Assembly (NCBI GenBank): GCA_037954325.1 | Contig: JBBMNZ010000014.1 | Span: forward strand, 13,552,956-13,616,955 | DNA from: Fistularia commersonii | Lineage: Eukaryota; Chordata; Actinopteri; Syngnathiformes; Fistulariidae | Reading direction: 5' to 3' | Length of the DNA stretch: 64,000 nt | Shown: piece by piece, positions 37,481 to 49,866 of the stretch | Numbering within the stretch: position 1 is the stretch's first letter | Layout: each line of letters opens with the position of its first letter | Notes under the pieces: generated by a model | The model's input: only the letters and a program-made list of their open reading frames with translations | The model's database searches: none | Told to the model about the DNA's origin: nothing | Made by a program: the position numbers and the translations under genes

Positions 37481-40096
37481 TAGTGAGATGGCTACTGCTG
37501 GTATTTTAGCTAACAAAGGTCAATTCCTGGCTTGGGTGTAAATAGTGATTTTGCCCATTGCTCAAAATATCTGAAATGCATGGCAAGGTCTTTCAGACAT
37601 TTCAGATGGCCATTTAACAAAAACAGATTGAGAAAATGAATGTAGAGCTGTCTGCCTCACAAGATGAAAATAGAATAAAAAAAAGAAAAAAAAGAAAAAA
37701 AAAAAGCATCCGGTAATTGTCTAGATATGGCTTTAAACTGTAGCAATACGATTAGAAGCAGCAACATTGACTAAGACTCCTGAATTCCATTTGCCTTCAT
37801 AGAAGATCTTCATTAATCTGTATTAGGGTATTTGTGATTGTAATGCATACATTTATTTGCAAGGAAGGTAATTATAAGGCATTTGAAATCAGGCCACTTT
37901 GTTAATGTCATTTTTCTTTAGTAATTCTGGCTTGTTTCGTGATAGCAGATTTTTGATAAGACTTTATTTTGCCATGTAAGTGAAATTCTATTAGCAAACG
38001 TTGTGTCCCTTTCTGACCACAGGAAGAGAGATAGAGTTGCTACCTGATTTATACCAAAGCTATCCACCGTCTATAGCAGACAGATAACATCAATCTAAGC
38101 AGAATCTAAGACAAGAGAACAGGTGGCTCTGCAAAATACATACTTTGAACACTGAAAAAGAATGCTTTTCTGTTTATTTCACCACAGCAGTTCATTTGAG
38201 AGACTGTGCTTTTTGGACAATGTTTGGGAGAGTTAATAATTATGAAAAATATATGGGGGATCTGAGGGGGGTATAGTTTTTAAAATGAAGTAATTGTTGT
38301 GACTGTATATGTCAGTGAGTAGTTTTCACAAATAAAGCAAACCAACTGAATAGATAGAAAAGTACATTTCATTTCAAAATATATTGTACACTAATATATA
38401 TCTGAAATATATCTGAAATAAAATAATAGTTATAGTAAATGGTGAATGGAAGTCCCCAACCTGAGAGCAATAAGATGCCAGTGATGAGATTTATAAAATC
38501 AGAGGGCCACCTATCCCACCTATTTGTGTTTCGTTTTGACTGCAGACAGACACTGACCTGGCAAATCCAGTGTGTGTCCATAGTGATACTCAACATTTCT
38601 CACTGTAAACAATACAATACTCTAAAAATATTTATGGCCTATCAATACCCCAAAAGAAGCTTACTTTAACAATACTGCCAAAGTAAATGTCTAACCACTT
38701 GTTGTTATACATCAAAGTATGATGTCATTTAACAAATTATCATGACACTAGGTTAAACTAGATCGATAGATTTATGTTACCAATTCCATTTTGGTTACTT
38801 TTAAAAAGGGTATTCTAGGAGAGCATAGCAAAGTTGCTCATGCTTTTAAGTATGTTTAAGTTTCATAACTCCTGCGGTGTTAAAGTCACAGAAGGAGTTC
38901 ACAACCCCTTGGGCTGGTAGTCTAGATGTGAAGCTCCGCTCACCTAGTACAGTCTGCTGTCCCCTCTGTGCCAGCTGACCTGGAAACTCACACCAACTGC
39001 CCTTAGCCGCAAGCTGTAGGGCACATTGCCCTTCCTGCTCTGTACCTCCACATAGTCCTGAACTTTCTGTTAGTGAGTCCGTGACCCCGGCATTGTAGCA
39101 GGGTCTGGGAAGTTAAAGAAATGTTTTTCTTTGCGCAAGTGTGTGTTGGTCAAGAGAAATAGCAAACATTTACAAACAAGACATTTTATCTATAAAAGCT
39201 CTGTAAGACATTTGCTGAAATCTTTGGATGACAAACTGTAAATTAACAAAGTACAATTCACTCATAGTTAGACATTCACATAAATGCTACTTTCTGCACT
39301 GTCATAAACATTAAATTAAATCCAGATATATATGCTTTTTTCTTCACTTAGATTAAAATAATGAGATTTTAAACTTGAATTATCCAGTTGAGCAATATTG
39401 CAAAGCTGAGTTGTCAAAGCATTTGACCCTTTAAATAACAGAAGTACGCACAGTGATGACAGGGTGTGTTGAACCTTCTCTGTGAAGAAAGAATATGGAA
39501 ACTATGGTAGTGATTTGGCAGATAATGACTGCAGAGCCTGTGGAGACTGAAAAGGAGAAGATAGATGACAGGATGAGTGTTGACGACAGAAAGAGTAAGA
39601 CAGCAAGTGGTTTACCAGTTAAAGGATTGTCAGATCATGGATTCGCAAATGCGATGGGAAAAATTAATTGAACACATACTTAGTTGCATCACATATAGAA
39701 ACATACATCCGAAAGATGATGTAGTCAGCCAAAATAAGTATCGAGTGTGATACTTAACTCTAAAATATAACTGTTTCTCTTGTGTCCGTTTCATCAAGAA
39801 ACATTTCTGCATATTACATATTACGACTGGTAACAAATTGTGTGCTTTTTTAAACTGACCATTACTGATCAAAAATATTCTGCAGCTGTTGATTTTTATT
39901 AAGTTTCCAGAATCTGTATTTGAATTTCTTCATACGTTTTTTTTTTTTTTTTTACTTAAAACTATCTGCAGTATTGAGACTACATTTCATTTATTAGTTT
40001 TTTTTATGTTTCTCTCTCTCTCTCTCTCACTCTCTAGGAATAATTCCCCCTTAAGTGCGCGATAAATCATAAGACTGTGATTTGTTTTGCCTCTAG
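37481..40096. other. Presumed plexin intron, no gene seen
   Basis: AT-rich. 37760-37930 has candidate-enhancer composition. 38880-39110 is an isolated GC-richer block of unknown nature. 40013-40035 is a CT tract just before the Sema exon. Confidence 0.55.
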
Positions 40097-40228
40097 ATCC
40101 TCGTCAACTCGATTTCCCAGCCTTCCTTATTGTACGAAAATGTGGTGGTGAGTGATGGCAGCCCTGTCCTGAGAGATCTGCTCTTCAGCCCAAATCATCA
40201 GTACCTGTACGCCCTCACTGATAAACAG
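40097..40228 (+). CDS. plxna: Plexin-A exon: C-terminal end of the Sema domain
   Basis: Internal coding exon of a plexin-A receptor, a single-pass membrane receptor for semaphorins in axon guidance. It follows a pyrimidine-rich acceptor (gcctctag) and ends at a strong donor (CAG|GTGAGA). It is 132 nt, exactly 44 codons, open and phase 0 at both ends. The translation contains LLYENVVVSDGSPVLRDLLF and then HQYLYALTDKQ. This is the last Sema blade pattern of plexins: a GSP(V/I)LRD core, then a (Y/L)LY..(T/S)(E/D)(K/R)Q ending just before the VTRVPVE linker. The next exon (60386-60486) continues directly with that linker. From memory the wording is closest to plexin-A1, with A4 next, so the paralogue is not settled. 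Start codon and earlier Sema exons lie upstream of the window or were missed. Known of the family: the extracellular Sema domain is the semaphorin-binding module. Confidence 0.9.
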
Positions 40229-40432
40229 GTGAGACATGAACACACTCACACACAAATGCACACACACACACCAACACAGTAATATAATCTACCAACATGT
40301 GAGATTCTGCACAGGCCATTATGTCGCTAACACTTAACACCCCTGAGGAAATTATGTTGAAGTATCAATAGCTATTGTGTGATTCTTTGAGTGAGTGGAA
40401 ATGCATGCGTGTTTTTGTGTGTGTGCTTGTTA

Positions 40433-40464
<32 letters not shown>

Positions 40465-42224
40465 CCCATGTACCCTTCCCTTCAAAAACTCTTGCAACAA
40501 AATGGGCCTAGTCCTTTGTGACTGTCTTTGTTATGACTTAAATGTTATAGGGCTTTCTCAGTAGACAAATAGATAAACAGATGAATAGATATGGATGAAA
40601 TACATATAGATGAGTAGACAAATAAGTAAATAGATGGATGGATAGAATAAGTTTGATGTTGAAATGAAGACATTTTCAGAACGTCTTGGCAATATCTGCT
40701 CATTATTATTGTCACTATTATGTTGTGTGTGTTTTTTTTTTGTTCAATTTATAGCATTTTCTTACTGTCTTCTCATTTTCCATACTGACCTCATCTGACA
40801 GGTATTATGTACAATAAAATCTTAGTGTCCTTCCTATCTGAGTCATTTTTATCGCAAAATGACTTCATCCAAGTGAGTTTGATGTTGCAGTTGGTAAAGC
40901 AGAGTCATTTCCTCTCCACTTTTCTTCCTCTCCGTCCTCTACCTGCAATATTGTCTTATCTCATAGCAGCTAATGACTCTAGTGTGATAACCTTCACCAA
41001 GACTTTCCGGGGTATGTAGACAGTAACTGCTTTGTGAGCGCCGTGCAATTTAGCAGCGATTAGGCATAATTGACTACCATGTGTCAGAATGAGCATGGAG
41101 AGGAAGAGTGGCATAATTGATACAAATGGACATTGTTGGTGTTGATACGGGACTTGGGAGGTATGTCACATCCATCAAGAATTGAAGTGGAGGGCTAAGC
41201 AGATATTTGTGAGAAATATACAATACAATGAAATAAAATGGTACCACACATTGGGTTTCCATTTACTTTAATAGAAGAAGCACCGGTGCTAGTCTCTGCA
41301 GTGATATTTCTGCAAGTTTGTCCAATCTTAACTCTAAAACTGTAAACAATTCTAAAAAATAGCAATATAATATATATATGTAATATTAATGCAGGGCAGA
41401 CATTATGCAACCTTTAAGTACTATATGAACATGTCAACACTCACCTCAATACTTAAGCGATAATGCTGATTAGATTTTTATTATACTACTACTGTTACTA
41501 GTGCGAGCATTACTCAGCAGCTCGAGCATGGTAGAGAAAGATTGAAGTCATTGCTGTAAGTCTTTGCAATGTTTCCCTTTTTATATCCTTATTTTTATAT
41601 TAAAGATATAGCCTATCGCCCCAGGACAGTCATGTTTAATTTATGAATTTGGTGTTATATTTTTGATGAGCACTGATATATTGGTTACAGGGCTGTGGAT
41701 GTTAGTGCAGTAACTATGGAGATGATGAACCTCATGAAAAGGAAAATAATTCTTTGTTGAGATGAGTCATAGTGACAGTTATATTTTAGTAAATGAGTGC
41801 AGGGAAGAAGTGCTCATGGCTTACTTCACCACAGTGGAGAAGTGACATCTTCATTAGACAATATTTTAAAAATTGTGTAGTTACTTAGATGCACTACACT
41901 ACTGAATGATTTTTTTTTCTCTAATTGTGTTGTTAAGCAAATCAAATCTAGTGATTTAAAAACTTCATGAGTTGATTTTTATGCTTTTTATGTTGCTTTT
42001 TGCATGATTGGATATTATTTGGTATATCTTGCAATTTGATCAGACCAATATTCGATTTTAGCCTTCAATTGAATACACTACAATAAACTAACTTTTTAGT
42101 CTCATATCTTAAAAATTTAAATGGAATGTAGTATATGTTAAGAGAAACACTTGTTATAAGGACATGAAACAATATAGACAGTGGACAATACAGAGGCCTG
42201 ACACAGTGAGTTCACAAGGACAAC
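40229..42224. other. Start of 20-kb plexin intron, no further gene
   Basis: Contains a (TG)n tract (40433-40458) and a degenerate GATA/GATG-type patch (40560-40650). The rest is AT-rich with nothing recognisable. Confidence 0.6.
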
Positions 42225-42566
42225 AAATTATCGTCGTCTTCATCTCTTTTCGGCTTTTCCCTTCAGGGGTTGCCACAACGAATCAACCTTCTTCATCTAA
42301 CCCTATTCTCTGTATCCTCTTCTCCCACACCAACTATATCCTCTCTCACTACGTCCATAAATCTCCTCTTTGGTCTTTCTTGAGACCTCCTGCCTGGCAA
42401 CTCCAATTCCAGCATCCGTCTACCAGTATATTCACTATCCCTCCTCTCCTCAAAACATCTAACATATGCTTTTCCACTGATAGACTAATTCCTGATCCTA
42501 TCCATCCTGGTCACTCCCAAAGAGAACCGTAGCATCTTCATCTCTGCAACCTCTAGCTCTGCTCTA
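42225..42566 (-). mobile_element. RTE-clade LINE fragment, copy E (3' end)
   Basis: The + strand begins ttttcggcttttcccttcag and then gggttgccacaacgaatcaa, the reverse-oriented 3' end of the family. It continues into C-terminal coding sequence to about 42566 (cctctagctctgctc). A short piece is missing near 42440-42450 relative to copies A and G. Confidence 0.88.
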
Positions 42567-43651
42567 GGTCTGCTTTGACATGGATGATATTTTTTAACAA
42601 CGGTTGGCCAAAGCAATCACTTATTTATATCAGCCATTTTTTTGTGGGATCCTGAATCTCCCACTGGCTTAGATATTTGTTGAGTACAACTATAACTACT
42701 ATATGTGTATGTAAAGACAGGAGAGATAAGGTGATTGTTAGAAGGTGTCTTGACCAGCAAGGGTGGAATCTATGATTCAATGTAGTAGTTGTTTTTAACA
42801 GTTGGCCATAGATTTGGTCTTAATATTCGCACTCAAAAAAAAAAGATAAAAGAAAAATATATGTTAAGAATTGATATGATATTAACCATTCATATCAGCT
42901 ACTCTTATGGTGTTCTTTTATGCCTTATACCTTTGCTCTATTGCCATTTTTTTTAAACTTGATAGCCTTCTTTTTTTTATTTCCCTTTGAAAATCAGAAT
43001 CAAACTCTTTATCTGATTACAAAGGATGAAATTACCATCTTATAAAAGCAGATAAAGGTGGTTTATTTACAGAGCTTGGAAAATTGGAAGCACTGACAGT
43101 TCAGTTGCAGAATGACACAGAAAGAAGTGAGGGAAGGAATGGGTGGGTGGAAAGTGGAGAGGCTGTATTTGGTTGTTTTTTTGTTTTTCTTTTTTTTTTT
43201 TCCTCATAATGTTTTTGCCTCATCTTATCTACACTCAAGGGCCTCAACAATTCTGTCTCACTTAACGTAAGAGTTATTGGCGTAACTTTTCTCCCAGTAG
43301 TGGCTTAAAACAGCGTATACTGGAATAAAGATCCCTACTCGGCTGCTGAACTTGTATTCCAGATGATCAGGGGCCAGAGTGTGCAGGGAAGCTCAGTGGA
43401 TGCTGATGAAAAGCAATATCCCAGCCAGAGGCTGTCCAGACTAATAAATGATTTGCAATGGTTTAAGGGTTGCTGACCAAGCCCTTTGGCGTCTACAAGT
43501 TTTTGTAAGCCAAACACATCCCAGGAAAAATGTTTTCTCTGGACTCAGCAGATGTTTTGGCCAGAGAGTAATGAGACTCATAGGCTGGCCTTGCGTGTTC
43601 AGTTAATTTGAGGCACGTGTAGATTTAAACTTGTGCCCGTTTTGTATACCT
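42567..43651. other. Plexin intron, no gene seen
   Basis: AT-rich with A and T runs. 43240-43510 is a GC-richer block without recognisable coding content. Confidence 0.55.
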
Positions 43652-43806
43652 CTTCTTTTCCTTTCGGCTACTCCCTTCAGGGGTTGTCATAGCGAATCAA
43701 CCTGAATCATCCAACCCTATTTTCTGTATCCTCTTCTCTCACACCAACAAACTTCATGTCCTTTTTTACTACATCTATAAATCTTCTCTTTAGTCCTCCT
43801 CTAGTC
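43652..43806 (-). mobile_element. RTE-clade LINE fragment, copy F (3' end only)
   Basis: The + strand starts tttcctttcggctactccct and then tcaggggttgtcatagcg, again the reversed 3' terminus. It ends after about 155 bp at agtcctcctctag. No coding potential remains beyond the last few residues. Confidence 0.85.
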
Positions 43807-44165
43807 TGCAAATTTTATAAAAAATAACAGATGAATTACTTTGTGGACTACTCTTCAGGCTGCTTTATAGTGTTTCATCGTTCATTCATTGACATAAACA
43901 CTGATGTCATATGCGTCTATTGATATCGCAAAACTATCCTATACATCCTCTGTCTATCTGGGTCCACTATGTTACCATGTCTGTGCTGTAGGAAAGCCAT
44001 GCTTTTTGAAAAATTTTCTGGGATAGATGTTCTCAAGCTCGCCATTTTTATCGTTCCCTTCCAGTTTTCATCTTGCCACCATAGTGCTTTGTAAGGTCTG
44101 CACCTCTATAGGGACATCTGCTGTATGCTTAAATAAAGAGCTAGAATCCTTGACCGGTCAAAGAA

Positions 44166-44264
44166 AACAGAACAAAGCACCAAATGGGCACTGCATATGT
44201 GCCTTTTAAAAGCTTTGGAAAATTGGAGTTGGGGTCTACTGCCCATTTGGTGCTTTGTTCTGTT
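44166..44264. repeat. Perfect 25-bp inverted repeat, 49-nt spacer
   Basis: The arm at 44166-44190 (ends AAAGCACCAAATGGGCA) is exactly complementary to 44240-44264 (begins TGCCCATTTGGTGCTTT). Weaker outer matches (agggacat at 44109, atgtccct at 44310) suggest a longer decayed palindrome. A small foldback transposon or a template-switch inversion would each fit. Confidence 0.85.
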
Positions 44265-46160
44265 ACCCTCAAAGTAAAATTTGAGCCTGGTTCTTGAGGT
44301 GCTCCTCAAAATGTCCCTAGTTTCATTTTGTGGGCTCATAAAGATCCTCAGCTTATGGGATATTGATGCTTCCCTAAGGTTGACATGTACAACACACATA
44401 TTTTGTTAAATAAACACTGGAGGGTGCAGTATAGGTACAAATAACTGCATACTATATATAAGGATTGACATGCCCTTTCCAAAGTGTCTCTGCGCAATCA
44501 TTTCCACACTAGCTTTTCCTGTGGTCAGAGGTCTGCTTAGCTTTTCAGTCCTTTGGTTAGAAATTGATTTTTTTTCAATAGTTATTAGTGAATTAAATCA
44601 TTCTTGCAGTAACAAAAACACTCAACACCGTGACCTAAATATCCACATGTCAAGCTTGTATTGTAATTGTGGTTTGCAGCACAGACTGATAGACACACAA
44701 CCTTTCCAATAGTCGTAACAGAATAGACCATGCTTGCAAAATCAGACGGAGTGATTCTCATGGTAGATGTCAGTGCAAAAACTGATACAAATATTTTCCA
44801 CATCAGGAATGGTATCAGACATCTAAACATAAAGAGATAAAATAAATGAATTGTGTATGTAAGAACCAAAGCCATCTTTTGATTTGATTTTTTATTTATT
44901 TATCTTACATCTTAGCTATCATCATTTGCAAATATGGGAGACTGTAGATCGGCTCAGTAAAAATAGAAAAAGAAATGTAGAAGATATATTGATATTTGTT
45001 TTGCTATTCATTTATTACTTTTCATATCTAAAAAAAATGCCCTTTCAAACTTTCAAGGTCTTGATCCTAGAATTTTCCTCTAAATGTGTATCTAAATGAT
45101 GGGGGATATGTTTCACTGTGAGTGGGATTTCAAACAAAGTGCTATTTGTGATGTCGGGCTAGCTAGAAGGGTCCAAGCCAGTTAAAAATAAGAAAAGAAA
45201 AAAAAAAGGCCACTGTCTCCAGGGATTGTATGGAGGAAAGCAATTACTTTTGATTTCTGTATAGACACTCACCTTCCTAAGCCCCAAAATATGTTATGGC
45301 ATTCTTATTTGAATATTAAGGTACACATATATAACTTCCATGTTTTATACATGCGTTTGGAGTCACAATCTTGTACCTTTTTCCAACCAACCATTTGGAG
45401 ATTATGATTTTAATCTTGACCACCTTCTGGAAAACACCCAGGCCTCCAGCAGTTCTTAGTCATCTGTTTGGCCCTGGTCATTAAAAAAACAAAACAAAGC
45501 AAAACAAAGACCTTCTTTTGCTCCATAGCACAATGTGGCTGTCTGCTATGGTCGGGAAAATTGATTGGTGCAACGAGACTCAACCATATGTTGACGTCTC
45601 AAATCAGAACAATGGAATAAAATACATCAATGACATTGCTAAAATCTTACATTGAAATTATAGAAGATCACCATGATTGATGTTAAAATGTTAAAAAGAT
45701 TATCTTACCTGGGACCCTAAAAATGATGAAGGGCCCTTCAGTCCACAGCAGGCCACTTGAAATACTGTTCTACAGTATAGAATTTCTTGGATGAGCATTT
45801 TGAGATGTCTGGTATACAATCACACTGTTTGTCCCCTTCCTCCTCCACACCCTTCCCTCCTTCTCTCCTCCTTGTTGAATAATAGAAATGCCAAGTGATG
45901 AGTGCTCAAACATCAAAAAGCCCATTTCCAAGCTTGACAGAGCAATTTACCTTTCCCCATATTCGCTCACACACATAATTAAAAGTGGTGGATTGGACTG
46001 CAGCATATAGACGGCGTATCTGTATAGCAGAAGAGACTCGCATATAGTACAAGCATACACACACAGTGCCAGGACACATAAAACTGCCTGATTCAGTGCA
46101 AGAGAGGAGCATTTTCGATTAGCAAGGGATGGATTTACACATGGCTGTCTTTGTGAGTCA

Positions 46161-46161
<1 letters not shown>

Positions 46162-46213
<52 letters not shown>

Positions 46214-46220
46214 ACACACA
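46162..46220. repeat. (CA)n microsatellite
   Basis: CA repeat of 59 bp with a single T interruption at about 46210. Confidence 0.97.
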
Positions 46221-47307
46221 ATGTATAAATTGCTCACTGAAACTTTTGGATGTTTTCTCTCTCTTTATGTAAAAGAAAATGTGACACTAATAAAACATGA
46301 AAAATGGCACTAAATCAATTTTATCATTGCAGTTGTTTCCCTTTTATGCGTTCAAATGACCTGATCTAATAAGACCAGTAAAAAGATTTGCCATCCTGTC
46401 ATTGTCCTTAGTTGATGTCACTGAAATGCTTCTTTAGACATCCTTTATGTCCTCATGGATGAAATCACCTAATTGTTTTGAAGTAAGTGAGTAAGTGAAT
46501 TTGAGCTTGTAGTGTATTTATTTTTACACTACCTTTGAACCAATTATTTAATTATCATAGTTACTAGCCTTGGCTTTATGTTCACTGTTTTCTTGGATTT
46601 CTTTTTGACTATGATCAATCTTGAGCTATTTTTGTTTATTTTCCTGTTTCCGTAGTTGAAGAACATTGCTGCTGGATTGCATTGTCCAGCTTTAAATCTT
46701 TAGTATATTGAAGAATAACCACCAGGTATCCACAACTGACCTCCCTGGGCAAGTTCTGGGCTCTTTCTAGTAAACAATTCTTTAAGGTGACCTGTTGGCA
46801 TTAATTACTTTTCCAGTTTCTCCATGAGGCCGTTCAGACTGATGATGTGCCTCTGAGTATCGATTTAGCTGCAGTATAGAAATATCCCAAGATGTACTTC
46901 ACTCCACCGTGGAGAAACCCTACCCCTGGCACCATATTAGAGAGGGTTCATATTCAATTCACTCAGCATTTATTGCTCTTGGAGGTCAAGAAAAAAAAAG
47001 ACTGTTATGGGCTCCTTCAAAAGCAGTTTCTTTGGTGTGCTTCCAAATTTGAAGCTGTGAAAAAAAGTTAGTGAAAACAGGGACCAGAGACAAATTAAAG
47101 AAGACATAATTTACTGGAAGTGTCCTTGGCAATGTCATAATGAGCTAGTGGTAAAAGCAGACTTGTCAGAATGTGACGTAACTTAATGTAAAGTAAAGTC
47201 GAGATGAAAGAGGTGAGAAAACACAGTTTTAGTGGTTAATGGTGAAATTATTTGCACAGTTTGAATAATATGAAAAATAGTCAGTGCTTCAGACAATTTG
47301 TCAGGTA

Positions 47308-48284
47308 CCGTATTTTCCAAACTATAAGGCGCACCTAAAAGCCATTAACCCTCTCAAAAACTGACAGTGTGCCTTATAATCTGGTGTGCCTTATATATGG
47401 ATCAATATTGAGCCGCAACAGGTCTTACAACTACTGGGAGCAGCCCCCGACTCAGTTTTTTCCCGTAGAAGAAGTAACGCGCGGTGCATGCTGGGATGTA
47501 TGACTTCGCAAAGCGTGCATTTTCACTTCCCTTTGTGTGTGTGTGTGTGTGTGTAAAGACCCCAAAAAGGCTCCTTTCAAGAGACACGCTTACGACTCAG
47601 AGTTCAAACTCAAGGCTATCTGTCACGCAGTAGAACATGGGAATAGAGCAGCAGCGAGAGAATTCAACATTAACGAAACAATGGTGTGGAAGTTGAGGGA
47701 GCAACAAGATGACCTGTGCCAAGTAAAGAAGACCAAACAGTGTTTCTGAGGGAACAAACTGAGATGGCCACAAACTTGAACAGCGGGTTGTTGAACTGAG
47801 AGCAGCAAGTACAAGTGTCACCACAGTCACTATTCGAATGAAGGCTATAGCGCAAGCATGCAAACCTAACATTAAGGAATTAAGAGGTGATCCTTCTTGG
47901 TGCTTTTGTTTTATGAAAAGCTTTGAACTGACAAATGGAGTTGGAAATACACTGTTCTCAAAGAAGGCGCCGCAAATACTGGTAAGAGCTACCGGTACGT
48001 ATGGTACCGCATTGTGAATGCACTAACTTGAACGGAGTTGTCAGAACATTGGTTTATTTTCTATTAATAAAGTTTGACTGACTTATCTGACTGTCTTGTT
48101 GACATTCCCCTTAACGCAGCTTCATCTAGTGGATACATAGCGCAACCCCAGCCACTAAAGTAGCTTCTATTCTATGCGCCTTATAATGTGGTGCGCCTTA
48201 TACATGAAAAAAAAATTTAAAAATAGGCCATTCATTGAAGGTGCGCCTTATAATCCGGTGCGCCTTATAGTGCGGAAAATACGT
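47308..48284 (+). mobile_element. Pogo/Tigger-like DNA transposon, internally deleted
   Basis: Terminal inverted repeats: left ccgtattttccaaactataa + ggcgcacc, right the complement of ggtgcgccttatagtgcgga + aaatacgt. Both sides are flanked by TA (47306-47307 and 48285-48286), the duplication expected for the Tc1/mariner/pogo superfamily. Subterminal copies of gcgccttata recur at 48176-48256. The inside codes for the N-terminal DNA-binding half of a CENP-B-like transposase and then stops, so the DDE catalytic half is missing. At 977 bp it is well short of an autonomous element (about 2-3 kb). Confidence 0.92.
47561..47990 (+). pseudogene. CENP-B-like (pogo) transposase N-terminal fragment
   Basis: Psq-type helix-turn-helix: RHAYDSEFKLKAICHAVEHG, then NRAAAREFNINETMVWKLRE (47581-47700). 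After a one-base frameshift near 47770-47775 the second CENP-B/Tc5-type DNA-binding domain follows: LEQRVVELRAASTSVTTVTI, RMKAIAQACK, and SWCFCFMKSFELTN (about 47780-47940). The reading frame ends without any DDE residues. Upstream the frame is entered through a (TG)n tract (47537-47553), which is probably not coding. Known of the family: these two domains bind the terminal repeats. Confidence 0.85.
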
Positions 48285-48340
48285 TAGATTAGCTTCTTGA
48301 ACAATGAATTCAAGTAGAATTACATATAGTTACGGTTCAA

Positions 48341-48594
48341 TGAAGATGTACGCAACAAGACTTTCAGTGCAGATGCCGTCGCTTTATTCACAACACTTTA
48401 CTTGGCACAACCGTACTTGACGCTACTCATTTCTCAAATCTTCCCACACCTCACTCCCATTGATCTCTCCCCCCGCCTCTCTCCCCCAATCACAGGAGTG
48501 TATCTTATATGATAAGCCAGCTGTCCAGTAATCAGCAAAAGGGCTGGCAAGTGACAGGTCGACAGCCTATAGCTTTTTATCCGGGATCACTACA
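48341..48594 (-). repeat. 3' LTR of the gypsy element
   Basis: Shares gcctctctcccccaatca, ctgtccagtaatcagc and agtgacaggtcgacagcct with the right LTR, with many differences. On the minus strand it begins TGTAGTGATCCCGG after the polypurine tract. Confidence 0.8.
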
Positions 48595-49019
48595 CTACCC
48601 CCCATTACAAATTTCCTAGGCCCGAGGGACATACAAAGCTTTCCACCAGCCCCCCAATATGTCAGTGATCAGTTCTCCAGGCATACAAATCACAAACAAC
48701 AGGAACAACTCAAAACAAAATGTTTTCTTTTTTATTTTAAACTAGGAGGGCCTAAGTAGGCCACTCCAAGGATGTTGTTGCATTCTTGCAACAGCATCCT
48801 GTACACTACTTTCCCCAGACGCTATAGGACTCTACAAGGCTCCACCCAAAGGCTGTCCAGCTTCGGGCACCAGCCCTTCTTGCGCCAAGGACTGTACATC
48901 CAGACCAACTCTCCAGCATGAAAGTGTTTCCCCTGCACCCTCACATCATAGTTCTATTTTTGCCTCACACCAGCCCTCTGCTGTTGCTGTCAAGCAAAAC
49001 TGTGTGCTGTGTTCAGGCG

Positions 49020-49290
49020 GTACTGAAGCCTCCTGGCATACTCAGGACCTTGCGGGTGTGTCCACAGAATCTGGAAACTGCTGGAGCGGTGCATGAGACC
49101 GGCCTGGGGGGCCCTTGTGGGCAGTGTAGGGGTCACAGCGGCTACAGAAATCCTCCATGTCCCTCCTTCTCCAACAGCAGTAGAATCCCTGGCGGAGAGT
49201 TTCTGTAACCCCAAAGTGTCCAGGCCCTCCGTCTCTATGCACAGCCTTGAGCCCCCCTTCCTGCGGGCCCCTGGTGACCACCACCTGCCA
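49020..49290 (-). pseudogene. Gypsy integrase remnant (zinc-binding and C-terminal pieces)
   Basis: The minus strand encodes the N-terminal H2C2 zinc-binding module of integrase: a His-containing GHFGVTETLRQGFYC, then RDMEDFCSRCDPYTAHKGPP (49100-49210). It passes quickly into YRLNTAHSFA (about 49000), which belongs near the C-terminus. The catalytic DDE core between them is absent. Frames shift between pieces. Confidence 0.75.
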
Positions 49291-49866
49291 TCTCTTCTCC
49301 CCTTTTGCAGGCTCTTTCTATGCCCACTACAACAAGCAATGGTGCAGATGGAGCATTTCACACATGGCCCACAGCCCTCACATCATCACATCCTTTGGTG
49401 GTTGTGGAGAACGCTGCCACCTCTTCCCATGGTGGCTGCTGCTGTTCCTCCACCCATTGTAGAACAGGCCTCAGATCCACATCCTGACCCTGTTGTTGTC
49501 TTCACACTGCCATGTCCACCATCCCCAACCCCAAGCAAAGGGGCACCTCCGCTTGCCACCCAGAAGGACCCCTCTTCCTCCTCCTCAGCCCGCAGCTCCC
49601 TCTCTCCCTCTCACTCGATGGCGGCCAGGCCAAGTTGACCTTGGGGCTGGAAGGGTGATTGATCAAAAAGACACCTGAAACGGGGGTCTGGGGACAGGTT
49701 GAAGAGCGACAGTCTCCATGGCATTCATCATAGGACAAACAGGGTTGTATCCCGAACAACCCTGGGAAACAATGTGATCACTGGACCTTCCCAAAAGTTC
49801 ACTGTCCCTCCAGGAGATCGAACTGGCAGTCTGCAGCCCTCAGAAAGTCCAAACCAAGCACCACAG

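Larger units (their letters stand above)
43807..47305. other. Plexin intron, no gene seen
   Basis: AT-rich. Contains the long inverted repeat at 44166-44264 and a (CA)n microsatellite at 46162-46220. No exon recognised. Confidence 0.55.

Noticed and set aside
49093..49638. 181-codon open frame on the + strand
   Set aside because: It is the antisense of the gypsy internal region, whose minus strand carries recognisable integrase motifs. The + translation is Pro/Ser/His-rich and matches nothing.
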